Made by a program: the position numbers and the translations under genes. DNA of 6,338 nt from Acidobacteriota bacterium. GTDB taxonomy: Bacteria; Acidobacteriota; Terriglobia; Terriglobales; Acidobacteriaceae. Below, piece by piece: positions 1 to 5,396 of the stretch. Positions within the stretch are counted from its first letter, which is position 1. Every line of letters begins with the position of its first letter. The notes under the pieces were generated by a model, which was not told where the DNA came from, ran no database searches, and worked only from the letters and a program-made list of their open reading frames with translations. The stretch lies in the NCBI GenBank assembly GCA_021782675.1, contig JAJXUS010000123.1, forward strand, positions 1-6,338, written 5' to 3'.

Positions 1-536
1 CCCGCGGACTGCACAGCATCGGTATGGAACAGCACGCCTGCCTCGGCCGCGATGGCGCCGATGGCCTCTACCGGCTGAATCGCTCCGGTCTCGTTATTCG
101 CCATCATGACGGAGATGAGCCGCGTGTTGGGCCGCAGGGCGCGCCGGACGTCTTCGGGATCGATGACGCCGTTCGCATCTACGCCAAGGAACGTCACCTC
201 GCGGCCTGCGTGTGGCAGCGCTTCCGCAGCGTGCAGCACCGCGTGATGCTCAATGGCTGTGGTGATGATGTGGTCGCCCGGCCGGGTCACGCCGAACAGC
301 GCCAGGTTGTCGCTCTCCGTGCCGCCGCTGGTGAAGACGATCTCCGCCGGACGGCAGTGCAGAAAATCTGCCACCTGCACACGCGCCTGCTCGACGGCGC
401 CGCGCGCGCGCTGCCCAAAGGAGTGTACGGAGCTGGCATTGCCGAAGCGCTCAACAAAGTAAGGGCGCATCGCCTCGAACACCTCAGGCAGCAGGGGCGT
501 GGTCGCGTTGGCGTCCATGTAGATGCGACGAAACAT
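1..536 (-). CDS. nifS: Cysteine desulfurase, NifS/IscS class I (partial, C-terminal half outside the window)
   Basis: This PLP enzyme takes sulfur from L-cysteine, leaving alanine, and passes it as persulfide to Fe-S cluster assembly or tRNA thiolation in the cytoplasm. Reading from the ATG at 536 down to the window edge gives 178 complete codons of a protein normally near 380-400 residues. Visible fold-type I landmarks are the N-terminal DANATTP (8-14), FGNASSVHSFG (31-41), the phosphate-binding loop SGGTESDN (70-77), EHHAV with the ring-stacking His97, ANNETG (146-151), and HTDAVQ (171-176), where Asp173 should bond the pyridine nitrogen and Gln176 the PLP O3'. The PLP lysine and the catalytic cysteine loop lie beyond position 1 and cannot be checked. 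NNETG and HTDAVQ resemble NifS more than E. coli IscS, but nothing here implies nitrogen fixation. A GGAG Shine-Dalgarno sits nine bases before the start. It is the last visible gene of the leftward cluster, 49 bases after the symporter stop. Confidence 0.95.
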   Translation of the reverse strand, partial: MFRRIYMDANATTPLLPEVFEAMRPYFVERFGNASSVHSFGQRARGAVEQARVQVADFLHCRPAEIVFTSGGTESDNLALFGVTRPGDHIITTAIEHHAVLHAAEALPHAGREVTFLGVDANGVIDPEDVRRALRPNTRLISVMMANNETGAIQPVEAIGAIAAEAGVLFHTDAVQSA

Positions 537-545
537 TCGAGAAAT

Positions 546-549
546 CTCC
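546..549 (-). promoter_or_regulatory. Ribosome binding site of the cysteine desulfurase gene
   Basis: On the minus strand GGAG lies nine bases before the ATG at 536. It is the clearest Shine-Dalgarno among the leftward genes and supports this start, which also fits the usual N-terminus of the family (a few residues before the D-x-N-A-T-T motif). Confidence 0.7.
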
Positions 550-557
550 AACCCCCC

Positions 558-563
558 ATTGTA
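558..563 (-). promoter_or_regulatory. Possible -10 box (TACAAT) before the cysteine desulfurase gene
   Basis: The minus strand reads TACAAT here, one base from the sigma-70 consensus TATAAT, 21 bases before the ATG at 536 and inside the 49-base gap after the symporter stop. No hexamer resembling TTGACA is found 16-18 bases upstream, so this is either a weak internal promoter or chance. An 8-base palindrome CGCATGCG lies just upstream at 570-577, also of unknown meaning. Confidence 0.25.
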
Positions 564-585
564 CGGCGGCGCATGCGTTTCGCGC

Positions 586-2028
586 TTACGGCAGAAAGGG
601 CTGCACCTTCTCGCGCGGCGGCGGCGGCGTAAGCCAACTGACAACAAACAGGCAGAGCAGGGAAGCCAGCAGTGCCGGAAAGATGGCATCGCGATGGGCG
701 ATGCTGGCGGGCAATATGCGGCGGACAAAATCAGTGTCCCAGAAGACGGTCACAAAGGTGCCGGCGGCAATGCACGCCACCGCTCCCTGCTGGTTCACGC
801 GGCGGGAGTAGAACGCTGCAAGGATCACCGGCGTGAGCGCGGCGGAGTAGATGGTGTAGGCGTACAGCGCCTTTTCCAGGATCGACTGGGTGTAGGCGCC
901 CTGCACAAACGCCCATAGGCCCAGCCCGATGACGACCAGCCGCGAGACCAGCAGCACACTGCGATTGCTGGCCTGGGGCCGGATGTAACGGAGGAAGACG
1001 TCGTTGACCAGGTTTGTCGCCGGAGAAAACAGATAGTTGTTTGCGGTGGAAATAACCTTGGCGAATACCGCGCCCAGCAGCAGTGCGCCCAGCATGGCGG
1101 GCAGGCCGTGCCGCGCCGTGTAGGCGATAATCTCGCGGGGACGCTGGCTCACTTCACCCGTTGCAAACAGCGCGGAACCGATCACCGCGATGGCGACGAT
1201 GATGGTCTCTAGAATGACCGTGCCGATGATCCAGCCAACCACTGCTACGCGGGCGTCGCGCTCTGACTTTGCAGAGAAAAACTTCTGATACATCGCCTGG
1301 TTGCCGAGCATGAGCAGCATGGTGGGCAGAAAGAACTCCATGGCGCGGGCAAAGCTGATGGAGCCCAGCACCTGAAAGTGTGTCTCCGGCAGCCTGGCAT
1401 GCAGGCCGGCCGTGCCTCCGGCGTGCTGCAGCAGAATCGGAAGCGAGATGCAGAGCGCAACCGTCACCAGCAGACCGATGGCAACGTCCATGTAGGCGAC
1501 CGACGCCATGCCGGCCAGCGCGGTAAAGGCGATGACAAAGACCGTGATGATCATCATGCCGGTGTTGCTGCTGATGCCAGGAAAGATCAGGTGCAGGATG
1601 TCTCCACCGCCGCGCAACTGGTAGCTGGCGATGGCGGTGTAGGCAAACAGAATGGCGATGACGCCCAGCACGCGTGCGGTCTGGTTATAGCGCACCTCCA
1701 GAAGGTCGGGGATGGTGAACTGGGCGAACTTCCGCGCGCGCGGCGCGATGAAGTAGATCAGCAGGAGCCCCGCCCATCCGCCAGCCGGCTGCCACAGTGC
1801 CGCAAAGCCGTTGCGGTACGCGTTCTCTGCGCCGGCAAACAGGGAGCCCGCGCCAATCCACGAAGAGAGCAGCGTAAAGACCAGCACGAACGCCGGCAGC
1901 GAGCGGCCTGCCAGCAGATAGTCTGCTTTTGTCTTTACGCCGCGTGTCTTCGCCAGCGAGACGGCGAGCAGCACCAGAACCACTGTGCTGAGCACCCATG
2001 CGTAGAGTCCGGCGTGCAGCAGAGCCAT
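586..2028 (-). CDS. Sodium:solute symporter (SSS family), substrate unknown
   Basis: Inner-membrane protein of 480 residues expected to import a small solute with Na+. The sequence is almost wholly hydrophobic, with about 13 helices at roughly 7-26, 44-66, 75-95, 122-140, 155-178, 180-202, 228-247, 262-290, 310-330, 357-377, 385-407, 415-432 and 447-467. Family marks are DYLLAGRSLP (36-45), a helix-2 glycine pattern GAGSLFAG (59-66), FTIPDLLEVRY (104-114), YQLRGGGD (136-143), YQKFFSAKSERDAR (247-260) and the Na2-site helix ISTANNYL (326-333), where Ser327 and Thr328 match the sodium-ligand pair of PutP. That signature more often reads STADS, and here the acid is Asn. The C-terminus carries four consecutive prolines (468-471), encoded by a run of GGC repeats on the plus strand near 615-629. 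The start at 2028 has only a weak GGA nine bases before it. The gene sits 73 bases after yggS. Neighbours do not reveal the substrate; proline, sugar, pantothenate or an organic acid are all possible. Confidence 0.9.
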   Translation of the reverse strand: MALLHAGLYAWVLSTVVLVLLAVSLAKTRGVKTKADYLLAGRSLPAFVLVFTLLSSWIGAGSLFAGAENAYRNGFAALWQPAGGWAGLLLIYFIAPRARKFAQFTIPDLLEVRYNQTARVLGVIAILFAYTAIASYQLRGGGDILHLIFPGISSNTGMMIITVFVIAFTALAGMASVAYMDVAIGLLVTVALCISLPILLQHAGGTAGLHARLPETHFQVLGSISFARAMEFFLPTMLLMLGNQAMYQKFFSAKSERDARVAVVGWIIGTVILETIIVAIAVIGSALFATGEVSQRPREIIAYTARHGLPAMLGALLLGAVFAKVISTANNYLFSPATNLVNDVFLRYIRPQASNRSVLLVSRLVVIGLGLWAFVQGAYTQSILEKALYAYTIYSAALTPVILAAFYSRRVNQQGAVACIAAGTFVTVFWDTDFVRRILPASIAHRDAIFPALLASLLCLFVVSWLTPPPPREKVQPFLP

Positions 2029-2101
2029 TGCAGATCATCCAGAGAGGTGTGAGGTAAGGAACGACTCAGTGTATCGGAGCGGGCGGATTTCCGTGGTGTC
2101 G
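2029..2101. other. Intergenic gap between yggS and the symporter gene
   Basis: These 73 bases separate the yggS stop from the symporter start. There is no terminator-like hairpin with a U-tract. The minus strand contains TACACT at 2073-2068, four of six matches to a -10 box and 39 bases before the symporter ATG, a suitable distance. No recognisable -35 hexamer lies at the right spacing. The gap could hold a weak promoter, or the symporter may simply be read through from trxB and yggS. Confidence 0.4.
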
Positions 2102-2836
2102 TCAACCACGACCGACGGGCGGGCGGCTTCCGAAGATTGCCGTTCCCACGCGCACGACGGTTGCACCCTCTTCAATCGCTACGGAAAAGTCGTGCGACAT
2201 GCCCATCGAAAGCTCCTCGAGCCGCACACGCGGACACCGCGCTGCCAGCGAATCCCGCAGCTCCCGCAGCCGTCGGAAGTAGGGCCGCGCTTCTTCAGGA
2301 TTGGCAGCAAACGGAGGGACAGTCATCAGTCCGCAAACGTGCAGATGCTGCATGTCTGGCAATTGCTCAAGCAGCGCCGCCAGTTCGGGGGAATCGGGCA
2401 GAATCCCGTGCTTGGCCGGCTCAGGGCTGGTTTTGATTTCAATATTCACGGCAAGCGTCCGGCCACGCGCCGCGGCGGCCTGATCCAGCCGCTGCGCCAG
2501 CCGCAGAGAATCTAGGGTATCGACCGCGTCGAAGATCTCCGCCGCTCGATTGGCCTTGTTGGATTGCACTGGGCCAATGCAGTGGAAGCGCGCTGGATCG
2601 CTGCCCGCAAGCAGACCGGCGGCGGCCAGCGCGTCGCGCTTGCCAGCGAACTCCTGCACCCGGTTTTCGCCAAACAGGCGAAGGCCCGAAGCGGCTGCTT
2701 CAAGAATCGCTTCCGCAGGATGCGTCTTGGAAACGGCCATAAGCTGGACGGATTCCGGCGCTCGGCTGGCGCAGCGGCAGGCATTCGCAATCTGCTCCTG
2801 CACGCGGGCAATGTTGTCAGCCAGGCTCATGGGCAT
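2102..2836 (-). CDS. yggS: YggS/PROSC-type PLP-binding homeostasis protein
   Basis: Cytoplasmic single-domain protein of 244 residues with the alanine-racemase N-terminal barrel fold. The family (E. coli YggS, human PLPBP) binds pyridoxal phosphate without a known catalytic reaction and keeps free PLP and some amino and keto acid pools balanced. Visible marks are the PLP lysine Lys37 in LMAVSKTHP (32-40), FGENRVQE (55-62), [11 protein letters not shown] (85-95; the usual form has Leu where Val90 stands), [10 protein letters not shown] (166-175), the phosphate-binding SMGMSHDF (210-217) and RVGTAIFG (229-236). Length and motif order are normal. The start could be the ATG at 2836 or the one two codons later at 2830 (MPMS or MS); neither has a clear Shine-Dalgarno. 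It lies 52 bases after trxB, the same direction. Elsewhere yggS often sits near proC, ftsZ or pilT genes, none of which is seen here. Confidence 0.95.
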   Translation of the reverse strand: MPMSLADNIARVQEQIANACRCASRAPESVQLMAVSKTHPAEAILEAAASGLRLFGENRVQEFAGKRDALAAAGLLAGSDPARFHCIGPVQSNKANRAAEIFDAVDTLDSLRLAQRLDQAAAARGRTLAVNIEIKTSPEPAKHGILPDSPELAALLEQLPDMQHLHVCGLMTVPPFAANPEEARPYFRRLRELRDSLAARCPRVRLEELSMGMSHDFSVAIEEGATVVRVGTAIFGSRPPVGRG

Positions 2837-2888
2837 TCACTGCGTGGCACGTAGGCGCTTACCGTCTGCGCGAGGGATCGCTGCGGAA

Positions 2889-3824
2889 TCAGCGCCCGTG
2901 CTCTTCGAGAAACTTCTCCACTTCCAGCGCCGCCATGCAGCCGCTGCCGGCTGCCGTGATGGCCTGGCGATAGCGGCGATCCTGCACATCGCCGCAGGCA
3001 AACACGCCGGGCACGCGAGTAAACACAAAATCCTGCGTGCGGATGTACCCGTCTGCGTCCAGGTCGATCTGGCCGGCGAACATCTTTGCGTTCGGCTCGT
3101 GGCCAATACCCAGAAACATGGCGCTGACGGGCAGTGTAGAGATTTCTCCGGTCACAGCGTTGCGCAGACGCAAGCCGGTCACTTCCTTTTGCTCGACACC
3201 AAGGACTTCCTCGACGATCGTGTTGGCGAGAAAGCGAATCTTCTCGTGGGCCATCGCCCGCTCCAGCATGATCTTCGACGCGCGGAAATGCTCCCGGCGA
3301 TGAATGAGGGTCACCTTCGTCGCGAAGCGCGTGAGAAACAATGCCTCTTCCATGGCGGAGTCGCCCCCGCCGATGACGGCAATCTCCTTGCCGGAGAAGA
3401 AGAAGCCGTCGCAGGTGGCGCAACTGGAGACGCCGTGGCCGATGAGCGCATGTTCACTGGGCAGCCCCAGCCAGCGCGCCGACGCTCCACTGGCGATAAC
3501 CAGCGTGCGCGTATGCAGGGTTTCGCCATCGATGTTCAGCCGGAACGGGCGCTTGGACAGATCCGCCGACGCGAGATGACCCAGCCGGAACTCCGCACCA
3601 AAGCGGGAGGCCTGCATCCGCATGTTGTCGATCAACTGCGGGCCCTGGATTCCCTCCGGCCACCCGGGGAAATTTTCTACCAGTGTGGTGATGGAGAGCT
3701 GGCCGCCCGGCTCGTGGCCTTCAATCACCAGCGGTTTCAGGTTGGATCGCGCGGCATAGATCGCCGCTGTCAGGCCGGCGCAGCCGGAGCCGAGGATAAG
3801 GGTGTCGTGAGTTTTGTCTGCCAT
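2889..3824 (-). CDS. trxB: Thioredoxin reductase (NADPH, FAD)
   Basis: Cytoplasmic flavoenzyme that moves electrons from NADPH through FAD and a CxxC disulfide to thioredoxin. From the chosen ATG at 3824 it has 311 residues, close to the 310-325 usual for low-molecular-weight TrxB. In order: FAD-binding GSGCAG (12-17), GGQL (40-43), redox-active Cys135-Ala-Thr-Cys138 followed by Asp139, NADPH-binding GGGDSAMEE (152-160), HRREHFRA (175-182), whose arginines should hold the 2'-phosphate and favour NADPH, and the second FAD motif ACGDVQDRRYRQ (276-287). Cys15 replaces the proline common in this loop. The frame stays open upstream to 3971, but a longer start would add 49 residues unlike TrxB and overlap the divergent ndh gene. 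The ATG at 3824 puts the FAD motif at the normal place and has a short AGG six bases upstream. It is the first gene of the leftward cluster; no thioredoxin gene is in view. Confidence 0.95.
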   Translation of the reverse strand: MADKTHDTLILGSGCAGLTAAIYAARSNLKPLVIEGHEPGGQLSITTLVENFPGWPEGIQGPQLIDNMRMQASRFGAEFRLGHLASADLSKRPFRLNIDGETLHTRTLVIASGASARWLGLPSEHALIGHGVSSCATCDGFFFSGKEIAVIGGGDSAMEEALFLTRFATKVTLIHRREHFRASKIMLERAMAHEKIRFLANTIVEEVLGVEQKEVTGLRLRNAVTGEISTLPVSAMFLGIGHEPNAKMFAGQIDLDADGYIRTQDFVFTRVPGVFACGDVQDRRYRQAITAAGSGCMAALEVEKFLEEHGR

Positions 3825-3937
3825 AGGGAACCTATCCAGTGTAGCGGGAGTCATTGGATGCCGCTGCGTGTGATTCGATGTAACGGACGGGAGCCGCCGG
3901 ACATCTAACGCACCAGCAGAGAGGGCATGGGCAAAGA
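3825..3937. promoter_or_regulatory. Divergent intergenic region between trxB and ndh
   Basis: These 113 bases separate two start codons pointing away from each other, so promoters for both directions should lie here. No pair of good -35 and -10 hexamers is evident on either strand. Weak -10 candidates are TACACT on the minus strand (3843-3838), probably too close to the trxB ATG, and TCTAAC on the plus strand (3904-3909), ahead of ndh. An imperfect operator-like palindrome, ATAGG-GAA-CCTAT (3823-3835), abuts and overlaps the trxB start codon, but with five-base arms it may be chance. The region's role is inferred from gene arrangement rather than from recognised motifs. Confidence 0.6.
3918..3925 (+). 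promoter_or_regulatory. Probable ribosome binding site of ndh
   Basis: AGAGAGGG ends 12 bases before the ATG at 3938, somewhat long but usable. An out-of-frame ATG at 3927 lies too close to it and gives only 18 codons. No other in-frame start places the FAD-binding motif so near the N-terminus, so 3938 is preferred. Confidence 0.5.
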
Positions 3938-5317
3938 ATGCAGGCAGATACGAAGACAAGCCGCGCGGCACGGCCGCGAGTAGTAATCATCGGGGCGGGC
4001 TTTGCGGGCGTATGGGCTGCCCGCCGGCTCTCCGGCAAGCCGGTGGAGGTGACGCTGATCGACCGGCGCAACCACCATACCTTTCAGCCGCTGCTGTACC
4101 AGGTGGCGCTGGCTGCGCTCTCTCCCGGAGATATTGCGCAGCCCATCCGCACCATGTTCCGTAATCAGCCGAATATTGACGTGCTGATGGATGAGGTTGA
4201 ATCGATTGACGCGGAGAGCCATCGGCTGCAAATGCGCAGCGGCGCGACGCTGGAATTCGACTACCTGATCCTTGCCACCGGCGCGACGCACTCCTACTTC
4301 GGGCACGATGAGTGGGCGGCGGTCGCTCCCGGACTCAAGACTGTCGAGGACGCGCTGGAGATTCGCCGCCGGGTGCTGCTGGCCTTTGAACTGGCCGAGC
4401 GCCAGAAGCTGGAGCACGGTTCACATCCGCCGCTCAACTTTGTCATTGTCGGCGGCGGCGCCACCGGTGTTGAACTGGCGGGCGCCATTGCCGATATCTC
4501 TCGCGTTTACATGCGCGAGGAGTTTCGTCACATCGACCCGGCGAACGCGCACGTCCTTGTCATCGAGGGATCGCCGCGCCTGCTGAACAGCTATCCGGAA
4601 GGTCTGTCCCGCGATGCGGAGCGCCAACTCCAGGAGCGTGGCGTGGAGGTGCACTGCAACAGCCGGGTGACTGACATTCAGCCGGGTTATGTAGTGGTGG
4701 ATGGCAAGCGGGTCGAGTCCGTCGTTACGCTGTGGGCAGCGGGTGTGCAGGCGTCGCCGCTGGGCGCCATGCTGGGCGCGAAGACGGACAAGCGCGGTGC
4801 AATCGTTGTGGACCTGCACCTGAATCCGCCCGGCATGCCGAACATTTTTGTGTGCGGCGATCTGGCGCACGTAGAAGAAAACGGACGTCTGATTCCCGGC
4901 GTGGCGCAGCCCGCCATGCAGATGGGCCGTCACGCGGCGGAAGAGATTCTGGCGGACCTTGCCGGTAAACCGCGGACGCTATTCCATTACTTTGACAAGG
5001 GAGATATGTCGACCATTGGCCGCCATTCGGCGGTGGCCAACGTGGTGTGGCCTTTTAAGGAGCACCTGCAGGGGTTTGCCGCGTGGCTGGCGTGGCTGGT
5101 GGTTCACATTTATTTTCTGATCGGCTTCCGCAATCGCATTCTGGTGATGCTGCAGTGGGTGTGGATGTACTTTGGCTTCTCGGGTGGCCCGCGGCTGATT
5201 ACGGGCAGTCAAAAGCTGCCGGGGTGGACGACATTGACGGGCAACGACGCACCGGCTGCGGATCCCATGGATCCTACGTCGCCCGGTGTCGTCGAAAAAC
5301 ATCACCTGGTTCGATAA
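3938..5317 (+). CDS. ndh: Type II NADH dehydrogenase (NADH:quinone oxidoreductase, non-proton-pumping)
   Basis: Single-subunit flavoprotein of the inner face of the cytoplasmic membrane that oxidises NADH and reduces quinone without pumping protons. The 459 residues show the FAD-binding GAGFAG (19-24) with acidic Asp42 closing the second strand, the family stretch NHHTFQPLLYQVA (45-57), ILATGA (111-116), the NADH-binding GGGATGVELAG (172-182) with Glu210 ending its second strand (favours NADH over NADPH), LWAAGVQAS (265-273), CGDLAHV (306-312) and the quinone-pocket segment AQPAMQMG (323-330). Residues about 380-412 form a strongly hydrophobic, Trp-rich segment (AAWLAWLVVH onward), the C-terminal membrane anchor found in mycobacterial-type NDH-2, and after it comes a short polar, proline-containing tail. 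Length fits this anchored subgroup. It is divergent from trxB and convergent with ilvE, so probably monocistronic. Other members of the pyridine nucleotide-disulfide family are less likely given the quinone segment and the anchor. Confidence 0.93.
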   Translation: MQADTKTSRAARPRVVIIGAGFAGVWAARRLSGKPVEVTLIDRRNHHTFQPLLYQVALAALSPGDIAQPIRTMFRNQPNIDVLMDEVESIDAESHRLQMRSGATLEFDYLILATGATHSYFGHDEWAAVAPGLKTVEDALEIRRRVLLAFELAERQKLEHGSHPPLNFVIVGGGATGVELAGAIADISRVYMREEFRHIDPANAHVLVIEGSPRLLNSYPEGLSRDAERQLQERGVEVHCNSRVTDIQPGYVVVDGKRVESVVTLWAAGVQASPLGAMLGAKTDKRGAIVVDLHLNPPGMPNIFVCGDLAHVEENGRLIPGVAQPAMQMGRHAAEEILADLAGKPRTLFHYFDKGDMSTIGRHSAVANVVWPFKEHLQGFAAWLAWLVVHIYFLIGFRNRILVMLQWVWMYFGFSGGPRLITGSQKLPGWTTLTGNDAPAADPMDPTSPGVVEKHHLVR

Positions 5318-5335
5318 TTCTTGTCGCCGGGAGTG

Positions 5336-5371
5336 AATAAAAAGGAGCGCGGCAACTCTGCGCCGCGCTCC
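5336..5371 (-). terminator. Intrinsic terminator of ilvE (between convergent genes)
   Basis: A perfect 10-base-pair stem, GGAGCGCGGC at 5344-5353 pairing with 5362-5371, encloses an 8-base loop. On the minus strand it is followed directly by TTTTTATT (5343-5336), the classic intrinsic terminator form, 25 bases after the ilvE stop. Seen from ndh the hairpin is preceded by the A-tract, and only a TTTT about ten bases further on follows it, so it should stop rightward transcription less well. Confidence 0.9.
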
Positions 5372-5396
5372 GTGATCTGCCTTTTCTGGGGGTGCC

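Noticed and set aside
615..629. GGC trinucleotide run at the end of the symporter gene
   Set aside because: It simply encodes the proline run at the symporter C-terminus; too short to count as a meaningful repeat.
24..632. A 202-codon open frame on the plus strand opposite the start of the cysteine desulfurase gene
   Set aside because: The minus strand encodes a textbook cysteine desulfurase N-terminus over the same bases; the plus frame has no motif and ends in an alanine run from GC-rich repeats.
1378..2052. A 224-codon open frame on the plus strand opposite the symporter gene
   Set aside because: It mirrors the codons of a membrane protein, giving a very polar Gln/Arg/Asp-rich product with no family resemblance. 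It is a shadow of the symporter.
2550..3908. A 452-codon open frame on the plus strand, opposite yggS and trxB
   Set aside because: It runs antisense to two well-identified genes, has an Arg/Ala/Gln-rich low-information composition and no recognisable domain. Long antisense frames are expected in GC-rich coding DNA.
3825..3971. N-terminal extension of trxB by up to 49 residues, starting at 3971 or 3854
   Set aside because: The added residues do not resemble TrxB, the longest form overlaps the divergent ndh coding region, and the start at 3824 gives the normal distance to the FAD motif.
3927..3983. A short 18-codon frame overlapping the ndh start (possible leader peptide)
   Set aside because: Its ATG is one base from the purine-rich site, too close for initiation, and the peptide has no regulatory codon run.
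3905..4417. A 170-codon minus-strand frame opposite the 5' part of ndh
   Set aside because: It is antisense to a clear NDH-2 sequence and shows no domain; considered a shadow.
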